From NCBI GenBank assembly GCA_963734635.1, contig CAVTIA010000010.1, positions 310,001 through 374,000 of the forward strand: a stretch of DNA of 64,000 nucleotides, in the 5' to 3' direction. Positions within the stretch are counted from its first letter, which is position 1. Each line of letters starts with the position of its first letter. Shown one piece after another: positions 11,525 through 20,055 of the stretch. The position numbers and the translations under genes are program-made. This DNA comes from DATCJA01 sp963734635 (GTDB lineage Bacteria > Acidobacteriota > Vicinamibacteria > Vicinamibacterales > UBA2999). A model generated the notes under the pieces. It was not told the DNA's origin and made no database searches. It saw nothing but the letters and a program-made list of their open reading frames with translations.

Positions 11525-11687
11525 ACGGTGCGACAGTGCGAAGGTGCGACAGTGCGAAGGTGCCAAGACCCAATGAACCAATCGCAGGTCGCGCCGTCGC
11601 CCCGTTGCTTCGCACCATTGCACCGTCGCACTCTCGCACCATCGCACTGCACCATCGCACCGTCGCATCGTCGCACCCTCGCACCTT
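11525..11687. repeat. Octamer-word array with complementary arms (ANGGTGCG / CGCACCNT)
   Basis: The array begins at the base after the rpoD stop codon. The left arm, 11525-11564, is five 8-nt words in register (ACGGTGCG, ACAGTGCG, AAGGTGCG, ACAGTGCG, AAGGTGCC). The right arm, 11611-11687, is about nine words of the complementary type (CGCACCAT, CGCACTCT, CGCACCGT, CGCATCGT, CGCACCCT, CGCACCTT), with one 13-nt irregularity. The two arms could fold into one long imperfect hairpin. The period is 8, not the 7 seen in the other arrays. It ends 18 bp before the tRNA gene. Confidence 0.75.
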
Positions 11688-11704
11688 CTTGCGGTTTCTT
11701 GTGC

Positions 11705-11777
11705 GGGCCCGTAGCTCAGCGGTTAGAGCGGCCGGCTCATAATCGGTTGGTCCCAGGTTCGAATCCTGGCGGGCCCA
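11705..11777 (+). tRNA. tRNA with anticodon CAU, probably tRNA-Ile2 (lysidine type)
   Basis: A full cloverleaf can be drawn: acceptor GGGCCCG/CGGGCCC, D stem GCUC/GAGC, anticodon loop CUCAUAA (anticodon CAU), variable loop UGGUC, T stem CCAGG/CCUGG with UUCGAAU. CAU is read as Met or, after TilS lysidine modification, as Ile (AUA). The UGGUC variable loop and G27-U43 pair resemble E. coli tRNA-Ile2 more than elongator tRNA-Met, but identity cannot be settled by eye. No CCA is encoded; the discriminator A is followed by CTC. It sits 8 bp upstream of the zinc-ribbon gene. Confidence 0.93.
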
Positions 11778-11784
11778 CTCAGCA

Positions 11785-12531
11785 ATGACTCCCGATCTGG
11801 AAAGTCTCGTCCAGCTTCAACAGCTCGACAATGCGATCGAAGACGCGCGGCGGAAAATCGCCGCGCATCCTCAGCGTCTCGCCGAAGCCGACGCGCGGCT
11901 CGACGCAGTGCAGCAGCGCGTCGCAACTGTGCGGCAGCGCCTGAAAGACAACCAGGAGGCGCGCCGCGCACTCGAGAAAGATGCGGCCGTTTTCCAGGGC
12001 CGGCTCACCAAGTTCAAAGACCAGCTTCCCGAAGTCAAAACGAACCGGGAATACCAGGCGATACAGCACGAGATGGCGGTCGCGCAGGGCGAGCTCGGCG
12101 AGGTTGAAGAGAAGGTGCTCGAACGCATGCTCGAAGCCGACGCCATCGCGGCAGATCTGAAAGAAGCCGAAGCTGCCCTCGCGCGGCAACAGAAAGATAT
12201 TGCCGCGGAAAAGGCAACGCTCGACGCGGAGCTGGTGCTGGTCCAGAAATCATTAGCGGATGCGTCAGAGAAACGCGCCGCGCTCACGGCGGGTGCCGAA
12301 CCGCGTCTCGTCGCGTTGTTCGACCAGCTGGCGAGAGCGCGCAAAGGGATCGCGATCAGCATGGCGACGCGAGATGGATGGTGCTCGATCTGCCACGTGC
12401 GGCTGCGACCCGCTATGTTTCAGATCGTTCGACAGAACGATCGGATCATTCAGTGCGAAAGCTGCCAGCGGATTCTCTACTACGTCGCGCCTCCTGCTCC
12501 CGCTCAGGCTCCAGCCACACATCCGTCGTGA
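11785..12531 (+). CDS. Coiled-coil protein with C4 zinc ribbon (zf-RING_7 / CdsZ-like)
   Basis: 248 residues. Residues about 5-190 are almost continuous heptad-rich alpha helix with many Glu, Lys, Gln and Ala, a long antiparallel coiled-coil hairpin. A C-terminal zinc ribbon (about 199-235) shows WCSICHVRLRP and IQCESCQRILYY, two CxxC pairs. Proteins of this architecture are widespread and usually annotated as nucleic-acid binding; Chlamydia CdsZ is a type III secretion example, but nothing here suggests secretion. Proximity to the RNase HI-like gene (42 bp downstream, same strand) is a frequent pairing and suggests nucleic-acid metabolism. Confidence 0.85.
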   Translation: MTPDLESLVQLQQLDNAIEDARRKIAAHPQRLAEADARLDAVQQRVATVRQRLKDNQEARRALEKDAAVFQGRLTKFKDQLPEVKTNREYQAIQHEMAVAQGELGEVEEKVLERMLEADAIAADLKEAEAALARQQKDIAAEKATLDAELVLVQKSLADASEKRAALTAGAEPRLVALFDQLARARKGIAISMATRDGWCSICHVRLRPAMFQIVRQNDRIIQCESCQRILYYVAPPAPAQAPATHPS

Positions 12532-12572
12532 CGACTTCAATCCCGCGGGATGCCGCGTTCGATCGCTGAGGC

Positions 12573-13025
12573 ATGACTCAGCGGTCGCTCTTCGGCAACC
12601 CGGATACGCACAGCGCCGTCGCTCACGTGGACGGCGGTTCGCGCGGGAATCCTGGGCCCGCGGGCTACGGAGTGCGGATCGAGCGCGACGACGGAACGGT
12701 GGCGGAACTCAAGGAATCGCTGGGGATTGCGACGAATAACGTCGCGGAGTATCGCGGCCTGCTGGCCGCGCTGGCGTGGGCGGTTGCCGAGGGCATCGGG
12801 CGGCTGTATGTCCGCTCCGATTCTGAGCTGCTGGTGAAGCAGATGCGGGGCGAGTACCGAGTGAAGAGCCCGGGGCTTCAGCCGTTATGGGACGAGGCCC
12901 GCCGTCTTGCCCGTGAGATCGGCGAAGTGCGATTCGAGCACGTGCGCCGGGAGCTCAACAAGGAGGCCGATCGTCTCGCGAATGAGGCAATGGACGAGGC
13001 CTCGCGCGCACCTCACGGCCTCTAA
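12573..13025 (+). CDS. Ribonuclease HI family protein
   Basis: 150 residues. The RNase H fold carries its acidic residues: first Asp in HVDGGSRGNPGPAGYG (about 20-35), Glu in NNVAEYRGL, second Asp in VRSDSELLVKQM and a late Asp in RRELNKEADRLANEAM. The catalytic set therefore looks intact. It lacks the basic protrusion of E. coli RnhA, like the short RNase HI-like proteins often paired with the zinc-ribbon protein. It probably cleaves RNA in RNA-DNA hybrids; whether it is the main RNase H cannot be said. An N-terminal extension of about 12 residues (MTQRSLFGNPDT) is unusual. Confidence 0.88.
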   Translation: MTQRSLFGNPDTHSAVAHVDGGSRGNPGPAGYGVRIERDDGTVAELKESLGIATNNVAEYRGLLAALAWAVAEGIGRLYVRSDSELLVKQMRGEYRVKSPGLQPLWDEARRLAREIGEVRFEHVRRELNKEADRLANEAMDEASRAPHGL

Positions 13026-13065
13026 CTCCAGAGATCAGTACGTCGCGTCCACCGTCAGAAATCGG

Positions 13066-13093
13066 TACGTAGTGTGCGGCTTCAGCCGGACCG
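13066..13093 (-). repeat. Intergenic copy of the CGGCTAAAGCCGG-type palindromic repeat
   Basis: On the minus strand this reads CGGTCCGGCTGAAGCCG then CACACTACGTA. It matches, with few differences, the 33-bp units inside the beta-oxidation gene at 54059-54124. The core is an inverted repeat that can form a small hairpin. It lies between the ends of the convergent RNase HI-like and PgeF-like genes, 6 bp from the latter's stop codon. Confidence 0.65.
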
Positions 13094-13098
13094 AGAAC

Positions 13099-13908
13099 TT
13101 ACCGTGGCGCGAACGGCCGAATCGCGCCCGCGATCCGTCCGGCTCGCTCCTTTTCCACGCGGTAGGAGGTAAAGACATCGAGATGCATGGCGGTGCACAG
13201 GCCTGAGAGGTGAATGCGCTCCTCGGCCACGCCCGCGAGCACGAGCTGATCGCGGCTGGCGCCGGGGAGGTCGAGTCGAAGCGGCGACCGGGCGCCGCTT
13301 TCCAGGCCCCGAGAAAAGGTCCCGCGCGGCACCGGGGACGAGTGAAACCAACGATCTATCAGGTGTCGCGCGTGTCCGGCAGCGGCAAACGCGTCCACGA
13401 GATCGCTGCCGACCTCGTAGCAGCAGGAGCCGATCGCCGGGCCGATGGCCGCGTGAATATGTACCGGGCTTGTCCCGAACTCGCGCACCAGCGCTTCGAT
13501 GGCACTCCCAATGGCCCCTGCGGCAACGCCTCGCCAGCCGGCATGAACCGCGGCAACGGCACCCGTCCGTGCATCGGCAAGCAGTACGGGAACGCAGTCA
13601 GCAGCGCGAACCGCCACGGCGGTCTCCGGGCCGTCGGAGACGAGCGCGTCGCAAGTTGGCCGCTCGACGGGCCGCGGCAATCCACGTCTGATCACTCCCA
13701 CATCCCGGCCATGGACCTGATGCGCCGTGACGACGCCCTCGGCGCCGAGGGCTCGCGCGAGGATCCGCCAGTCGTCGCTGGAGGACAACGGCACGGCACG
13801 CGTGGTGAACACGTGCGAGGCGATCGCCTCCAGCGGCCGGCATTTGAGCACGAGGCCGCATGACGATTGTGCCCACTCGAATGATTCTGGAATCCCAGGC
13901 AACGTCAT
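13099..13908 (-). CDS. pgeF: PgeF/YfiH family (laccase-domain) purine nucleoside phosphorylase-like protein
   Basis: 269 residues from the ATG at 13908; a longer frame to 13983 would run into the divergent acpS gene and is rejected. Family motifs are clear: AHQVHG, TCDALVS, VRAADCVPVLLAD (metal-ligand Cys), AVHAGWRG (His ligand) and IGPAIGSCCYEVG. These proteins carry a copper/zinc site. They have been reported as polyphenol oxidases, purine nucleoside phosphorylase/adenosine deaminase (mammalian FAMIN relative) and, as PgeF, as a peptidoglycan-editing factor. The last is attractive because the dcw cluster is close, but it is inference. It is divergent from acpS with a 16-bp gap between starts. 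Confidence 0.88.
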   Translation of the reverse strand: MTLPGIPESFEWAQSSCGLVLKCRPLEAIASHVFTTRAVPLSSSDDWRILARALGAEGVVTAHQVHGRDVGVIRRGLPRPVERPTCDALVSDGPETAVAVRAADCVPVLLADARTGAVAAVHAGWRGVAAGAIGSAIEALVREFGTSPVHIHAAIGPAIGSCCYEVGSDLVDAFAAAGHARHLIDRWFHSSPVPRGTFSRGLESGARSPLRLDLPGASRDQLVLAGVAEERIHLSGLCTAMHLDVFTSYRVEKERAGRIAGAIRPFAPR

Positions 13909-13924
13909 ATACGATCGCTGTGGA

Positions 13925-14302
13925 ATGGAAATTATAGGATCCGGGCTCGACGCGACCGAGATTACGCGCATTGCCGACGCCATCGAGCGCTACGGCGATC
14001 GGTTCGTGCACCGCGTGTTCACGGAGGAGGAAGTCGCCTACTGTCGCCGCCGCCGCGACTTCGCGTCATCATTTGCGGCGCGGTTCGCCGCGAAGGAAGC
14101 CGCAATGAAGGCCCTGGGCACCGGCCATTCCCGCGGAGTGTTCTGGCGTGGTATCGAGGTAGTCCGACATGGTGGTCCGCCGCAATTGCGCTTCTATGAC
14201 GGCGCCGCAGCGCGTTGCGCGTCACTCGGCGCACGTGGGTCGCTGCTGACGCTGACGCATTCCCGGGAGCTCGCCATCGCCCACGTGCTGCTGTACCGAT
14301 AA
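13925..14302 (+). CDS. acpS: Holo-[acyl-carrier-protein] synthase AcpS
   Basis: 125 residues. The hallmark motifs are GSGLDATEI (equivalent of GTDI/VEI, Mg-binding Asp near residue 8), the VFTEEEVAYC segment and FAARFAAKEAAMKALGTG (WAAKEA motif, catalytic Glu). It transfers 4'-phosphopantetheine from CoA to apo-ACP for fatty-acid synthesis. The ATG at 13925 gives the expected length; longer in-frame starts back to 13727 would overlap the opposite-strand pgeF-like gene for over 150 bp. The usual partner NAD(P)H-hydrate epimerase/dehydratase is not adjacent. Confidence 0.93.
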   Translation: MEIIGSGLDATEITRIADAIERYGDRFVHRVFTEEEVAYCRRRRDFASSFAARFAAKEAAMKALGTGHSRGVFWRGIEVVRHGGPPQLRFYDGAAARCASLGARGSLLTLTHSRELAIAHVLLYR

Positions 14303-14500
14303 AGACGCTCAGTCAGTGCGACAACTCTCGTTTACAGCGAGAGCGCCTCTCGTTGGCACCTTTCTCGTAAACACCCGCAAGTCCGTCCCTATCTGACATT
14401 TCCTGCTCCGCGTTGCCCTCGTCAGCGCTGGCTGCGGCTTTGCCCCCGCTCGAATCGCTCTTTGCCTTACGCAGTGACGGTACGACCCAGCTCAAACGAC

Positions 14501-14505
14501 GGAGG
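14501..14505 (+). promoter_or_regulatory. Ribosome-binding site fixing the GTG start of the SpoVG-like gene
   Basis: GGAGG followed by five bases and then GTG at 14511. It is the only good translation signal in the 208-bp gap after acpS. The rest of that gap shows only a small hairpin (CTCTCG / CGAGAG near 14326-14344) and no other gene I can support. Confidence 0.6.
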
Positions 14506-14510
14506 ATGCC

Positions 14511-14813
14511 GTGGTCATCAAGATCACCCCGAATGACAAGAACAACCCGCCCGGCAAGTTGGCGGACGCGGAACTGCACTTTACAGAAGGTGCGCTCGAC
14601 GGCCTGAAGCTGATCGGCTTCAGCGTATGGGAGCGCCGTACGGGTAACGGACGGAATGTGACATTTCCGGCCCGCCAATATTCGGTAAACGGCGAGCGCC
14701 GCACGTTTGCGTTGCTTCGGCCAATCGGCGATCCAACCGCGCAGGATCGCATTCGCGAAGCGATTCTGGAGGCCTATGCCGAATACGAGGAGAAGGCCGC
14801 GGTCGCCACGTAG
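14511..14813 (+). CDS. Small SpoVG-like conserved protein
   Basis: 100 residues, GTG start with GGAGG at 14501-14505. The layout resembles SpoVG: an early strand (ADAELHF), LIGFSVWERRTGNGRNVTFPARQ corresponding to the SpoVG strand and FVAMPS-like segment, then a G-E-R turn, a PIGD segment and a C-terminal helix (RIREAILEAYAEYEE). SpoVG binds nucleic acid and regulates diverse genes in Firmicutes. The match is by pattern only, so function is unproven. The alternative is an unrelated small beta-protein. It is convergent with the radical SAM gene 31 bp downstream. Confidence 0.55.
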   Translation: MVIKITPNDKNNPPGKLADAELHFTEGALDGLKLIGFSVWERRTGNGRNVTFPARQYSVNGERRTFALLRPIGDPTAQDRIREAILEAYAEYEEKAAVAT

Positions 14814-14844
14814 CGGACCTTACCAGCGCAACTGGTGACCGCTG

Positions 14845-16590
14845 CTACGGAAGAACCGGAAGGAGCCGCGCATTCTCCTTCTGCCGTTTTGGCGGCAGCG
14901 TCCACTCCTCGCGCATCGCTTTCTGGAATTCGGTGCGGAAGAAGTCGTCTTTCATGCCGCCGTCGATGATGTCCCAGGGTAGAACGCGATCGTTCGTCCG
15001 ATCCCGGAACACGAAGAAGGCGGCATCAACATCAGCCTCTGCTGCGGCGGCGCGCCAGTTTCCGCCGTTTCGCTCGGCCGCTTCGATGACAGGGGCAACG
15101 CGCCGGTCACCGAGTGATAGCAGCGCCTGGTAGAACGAATGCCGTTCCGACTTGATGTTGAAGTAAACGTTGTCGATGCCCGCCATCAGCGCACGCACGT
15201 GGCGGATCTTGCGCTCGATCACGGCGTCGCTTTCCATGGGCAGCCACTGATACGCCGTGCCGGGCTTGGGGACCAGCGGATTCACGCTGCCGACAATGCG
15301 CCCGATGTGGCCGCGCCCGCGGGCATGGGCGAGCATGATGTCACGGAGCTTGAGCGTCAAATCCCGAATTGCGACGAGATCGTCGTCGGTCTCCGTGGGG
15401 AGAGCGATCATGAAGTACAGCTTCAGATTTTCGACCCCGTTCGCAAAAATCATCTCCGCGCTTGCAAGGATCTCGTCATTGGTCACGGTCTTGTTAATCA
15501 CTCGACGGAGCCGATCCGATCCTGTTTCCGGCGCGATGGTGATCGACCGCTCGCCGCTGGAGCGCAGAAGCCGAACCAGGGTCGTCGTGAGATCGTCGAG
15601 ACGAAGCGACGCCGGACTGATCGAGTAGCCCATGCCCGAGAGGCGGGTGAGGATTTCCTCAATATCCGGGTGATCACACAACGCGATCGAGACGAGGCCC
15701 GCGCGACTGCAATGCGGCCGGGCTCGCTCGGCGAGCTCCAGGATGCGCGCCGTGGGAAACGCGCGCACGGGGAGGTAGTTGTATCCTGCCCAACAGAAGC
15801 GACACAGATTGGCGCAGCCTCGGACCACCTCGACGAGAAATCGAGAGCCGAATTCCGTTTCGGGCGTAAAAATCGTCGTCACTGGCGGATCGACGGCCTC
15901 GGTGGTCCGAAGAGCGGCCTTGCGGACCACCGGCGGAGCGCCAGTGCCCTCCCTTGGAACGAATGCCGCGATTGTGCCGTCGCTTCCGTAGTTCACGCCG
16001 TAAAAAGACGGAATGTAAAAGCCACGCTCACCGGCCAGCCGGCGAAGCAGATCGCCGCGATCCGACGCCCCCTCAAAAGCGCGCAGCAACGACGGCACGA
16101 GCGCCTCGCCCTCGCCCGCGGCGATGGCATCCGCAAACAGCGCCAGCGGCTCCGGATTGACGAACGTCACGGCTCCACCGATGACCACGAGCGGGTGCCG
16201 ATGCGTGCGCGCGTCGGCGCGAAGAGGCAGACCGGCGAGCCGCAGCATCGTCAGCACATTCGTGTAGTCCCACTCGAACGACACGGAGAACGCCAGTACG
16301 TCGAAGTCGGCGACAAGAGTCTGGGACTCGAGCGTCACCAGCGGCGTTCCCGACGCGAGCTGGTCCGCGAGCTCGGTCTTCGGCGGGAGAAACACACGCT
16401 CGCACACGATGTCCGCTTCGGCGTTGAACAGCTTGTACACCGTCTGAAAACCGAGGTTCGACATCCCCACGAAATATGTGTTCGGGAAGGCCAGGGCGAC
16501 GCGCAGTCTGTCGGCGTGCGGCTTGCGCACGAAGCCCACCTCCTTCGAAAGGAGCTCGCGGGCGCGCTCGCACTGTTGCCATCGATTCAT
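14845..16590 (-). CDS. TIGR03960-type B12-binding-like radical SAM protein
   Basis: 581 residues. The N-terminal part (about 25-200) resembles the cobalamin-binding-like domain (VALAFPNTYFVGMSNLGFQTVY, VVIGGAVTFVNPEPLALFADA). The radical SAM core starts at LVEVVRGCANLCRFCWAGY near 255, a CxxxCxxC cluster motif, and continues with the APETGSDRLRRVINK segment. The family is conserved but functionally uncharacterised; a DUF2344 partner is common elsewhere and is not seen here. It lies 131 bp downstream of ftsZ on the same strand, so it may be read through from the dcw cluster. Confidence 0.9.
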   Translation of the reverse strand: MNRWQQCERARELLSKEVGFVRKPHADRLRVALAFPNTYFVGMSNLGFQTVYKLFNAEADIVCERVFLPPKTELADQLASGTPLVTLESQTLVADFDVLAFSVSFEWDYTNVLTMLRLAGLPLRADARTHRHPLVVIGGAVTFVNPEPLALFADAIAAGEGEALVPSLLRAFEGASDRGDLLRRLAGERGFYIPSFYGVNYGSDGTIAAFVPREGTGAPPVVRKAALRTTEAVDPPVTTIFTPETEFGSRFLVEVVRGCANLCRFCWAGYNYLPVRAFPTARILELAERARPHCSRAGLVSIALCDHPDIEEILTRLSGMGYSISPASLRLDDLTTTLVRLLRSSGERSITIAPETGSDRLRRVINKTVTNDEILASAEMIFANGVENLKLYFMIALPTETDDDLVAIRDLTLKLRDIMLAHARGRGHIGRIVGSVNPLVPKPGTAYQWLPMESDAVIERKIRHVRALMAGIDNVYFNIKSERHSFYQALLSLGDRRVAPVIEAAERNGGNWRAAAAEADVDAAFFVFRDRTNDRVLPWDIIDGGMKDDFFRTEFQKAMREEWTLPPKRQKENARLLPVLP

Positions 16591-16721
16591 GAATATGTGT
16601 GCGGCTGAACTGGTGAACCAAAAGGTCGTGCGCGAACTACTGCTCTCGCGCAGACGCTCGCGCGTGCCGTGGGTCTATGTAGTGTACCACCGGCACGCGC
16701 GTGGGGCGCGTGCCCACAGGG

Positions 16722-17984
<1,263 letters not shown>

Positions 17985-17995
17985 GTCAACCTCCG

Positions 17996-19228
17996 TCAGA
18001 AAAACTCCTTGAACATGCCGCGCAGCCGTACCTTCATGCGGCCGAACGCTCCGGCGCCGGCGCGCGCCGGTTCCGGTGCCCGATTGCGATGTGCGTAGAG
18101 CAGCAGCCCGACCGGCGTTGCGAAGACCGGGGTGCTCACGTGATCCGCCAGACCGCCGACATCGACGGGACAACCCCGCCGGACCGGCAGATCGAAAATT
18201 TGCTCCGCGATTTCCGGCATACCTTCGAGAATCGATCCGCCGCCGGTGAGGACGATTCCCGAGTTGAGCGATTTCTCGTATCCCGCGCGCCTGATTTCGT
18301 CCCACACGAGATGGAAGATCTCTTCCGCTCGCGGCTGAAGGATCTCCGACAGAATCCGCCGCGCCATCAGACGCGGCTTTCGTCCGCCGACGCTGGCGAC
18401 CTCGATGGTGTCGTCCTCATCGACCATGGAAGAGAGCGCGCAGCCGCTCTTGCGCTTCAGCTTCTCGGCGTCAGGTATCGGGGTGCGGAGGCCCACGGCG
18501 ATGTCGCTGGTGAAGTGCTCACCGCCTACGGCCACCACCGCCGTATGCCAGAGGCTCCCGCGCTCGAAGATCGCAAGGTCCGCAGTGCCGCCGCCGATAT
18601 CAACGAGCGCGACACCGAGCTCCTTCTCGTCTTGTGCAAGCACGGCCTCGGCTGCCGCAAGCTGCTCGATGACGGTATCCACCACCGCGATTCCGGCCCG
18701 GTTTACGCACGCGATGATGTTCTGCGACGTGGATACTGCGCCGGTCACGACATGCACGTTGACCTCGAGCCGTGCACCGGTCATCCCAATTGGGGCGCCG
18801 ATCCCGTCCTGCTCGTCCACCACGAAGTCCTGCGGCAGCACGTGGAGAATTTCGCGTCCGGCGGGTAGCGCGACTGCCTTGGCCGCCTCGATGGCCCTCC
18901 GCACGTCGTCGCGCGAGATCTCGCGATTTTTCCCGGCGACGGCGATCACGCCGCGGCTGTTGAACCCCTTGACGTGCGGCCCTGAAAGCGCCAGGTGAAC
19001 GGAATCGATCTCGACGCCCGCCATCAGCTCCGCTTCCTCGATGGCTTTCTTGATCGAATCTACGGCGGCGTCGAGATTGACGACCACGCCGCGCTTGATA
19101 CCGCGCGACTCCACTACGCCGATTCCCACAATGTCCAGCGTGCCGTCGTCGAGGCTCTCGCCCACCACCGCGCACACGGTCGACGTGCCGACATCAAGCC
19201 CGACCAGATAGCGCTCTCTACGGCTCAC
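17996..19228 (-). CDS. ftsA: Cell division protein FtsA
   Basis: 410 residues, GTG start overlapping the ftsQ stop by four bases. The actin-like fold is visible in VGLDVGTSTVCAVV (phosphate 1), the SHS2-type 1C domain (DSVHLALSGPHVKGF, 79-165), VALVDIGGGTADLAIF (phosphate 2) and VLTGGGSILEGM (adenosine motif). The C-terminal segment RMKVRLRGMFKEFF is a basic amphipathic helix, the membrane-targeting sequence that tethers FtsZ to the membrane. Order ftsQ-ftsA-ftsZ is canonical. Confidence 0.97.
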   Translation of the reverse strand: MSRRERYLVGLDVGTSTVCAVVGESLDDGTLDIVGIGVVESRGIKRGVVVNLDAAVDSIKKAIEEAELMAGVEIDSVHLALSGPHVKGFNSRGVIAVAGKNREISRDDVRRAIEAAKAVALPAGREILHVLPQDFVVDEQDGIGAPIGMTGARLEVNVHVVTGAVSTSQNIIACVNRAGIAVVDTVIEQLAAAEAVLAQDEKELGVALVDIGGGTADLAIFERGSLWHTAVVAVGGEHFTSDIAVGLRTPIPDAEKLKRKSGCALSSMVDEDDTIEVASVGGRKPRLMARRILSEILQPRAEEIFHLVWDEIRRAGYEKSLNSGIVLTGGGSILEGMPEIAEQIFDLPVRRGCPVDVGGLADHVSTPVFATPVGLLLYAHRNRAPEPARAGAGAFGRMKVRLRGMFKEFF

Positions 19229-20055
19229 GAACCCTCCCGACGCGCCGGCATGACCACCACGCGTTCGCCGAAACGCAGGTCCACGTACTGGATCCGCGCC
19301 ATCCTGTCGCGCAGCGTCGGTGCAAGATCCACGTACGACTGCAATCGATCGACGAACTGGTCGTCGCCAACGCGAATCATCGTGGGATCTCCCTTGAGCG
19401 TCACGACCGCATTGCGGACGTCGCTGACGTCCACCTCCGACACGCGAGCGGCCAGGTCGGGGCGCTGCTGCAAGGACGACAGAAAGCGCGCGGCAAGCGC
19501 CGCGCGGTTCTTGTCGATCGGCGCGGCGGACACGCGCGTACCGCCGGAAACGGACAGACCGTTGATGACCGGCAGGTCGAGCCCTGCGTGATGTGGCCCG
19601 AACTCGTCCATGATGTCGCCGACCTCGTCGATCAGAAACAGCGCGTCACCGACGTGTCCGATGCCCATCGGCTGGCGCTCTGAAACGACGACGTCGATTC
19701 CGCCGGGGAACACGCGGCGGAGCGCTGCATCCGCGACCCACGGCGACGCGAGGAGCTTCGTCCGCCACTCGTCCAGATCGACGAGCAGCATGTGTTGCCC
19801 CTCGAGGCCATACAGCAGCGACAGCACTTCGCCGTCGGACAATCTCGCGTTCCCAGCCAGCGTGATCCGCGTGACCGTCAGCATGTCGGACGACAACATC
19901 AGCGCCGCCCCGCGATATCCCGCATACACGGCACCGATGATGAGCAGCCCTGCGTACACCAGGCCCCGACGCGAGACGATGATCCTGCGTCCGCGGCGCG
20001 TCGGGCTGACGTGCGCGCGCCGAAATCGCTTGTCCGTTGGCGCGGAAACTGCCAT
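19225..20055 (-). CDS. ftsQ: Cell division protein FtsQ
   Basis: 276 residues. A short basic cytoplasmic tail (RRAHVSPTRRGRR) precedes one transmembrane segment (about 31-48). The POTRA domain follows (about 55-130; LTVTRITLAGNARLSDGEVLSLL, WVADAALRRVFPGGIDVVVSERQP), then the FtsQ beta domain. It scaffolds the FtsQLB complex in the periplasm. Its start overlaps the murC stop by one base (TGATG) and its stop overlaps ftsA, indicating translational coupling. Confidence 0.93.
   Translation of the reverse strand: MAVSAPTDKRFRRAHVSPTRRGRRIIVSRRGLVYAGLLIIGAVYAGYRGAALMLSSDMLTVTRITLAGNARLSDGEVLSLLYGLEGQHMLLVDLDEWRTKLLASPWVADAALRRVFPGGIDVVVSERQPMGIGHVGDALFLIDEVGDIMDEFGPHHAGLDLPVINGLSVSGGTRVSAAPIDKNRAALAARFLSSLQQRPDLAARVSEVDVSDVRNAVVTLKGDPTMIRVGDDQFVDRLQSYVDLAPTLRDRMARIQYVDLRFGERVVVMPARREGS

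Noticed and set aside
11525..11687. Protein-coding ORFs across the octamer array (both strands open)
   Set aside because: Open frames arise from the period-8 repeat and encode low-complexity Arg/Ser/His/Thr peptides; no ribosome site and no known domain.
13099..13983. Start of the PgeF-like gene at 13983
   Set aside because: It would overlap the divergent acpS coding region by about 59 bp; the ATG at 13908 gives the family-like N-terminus.
15139..16608. Long plus-strand ORF opposite the radical SAM gene
   Set aside because: Antisense shadow; the opposite frame has intact radical SAM motifs while this frame has no recognisable domain.
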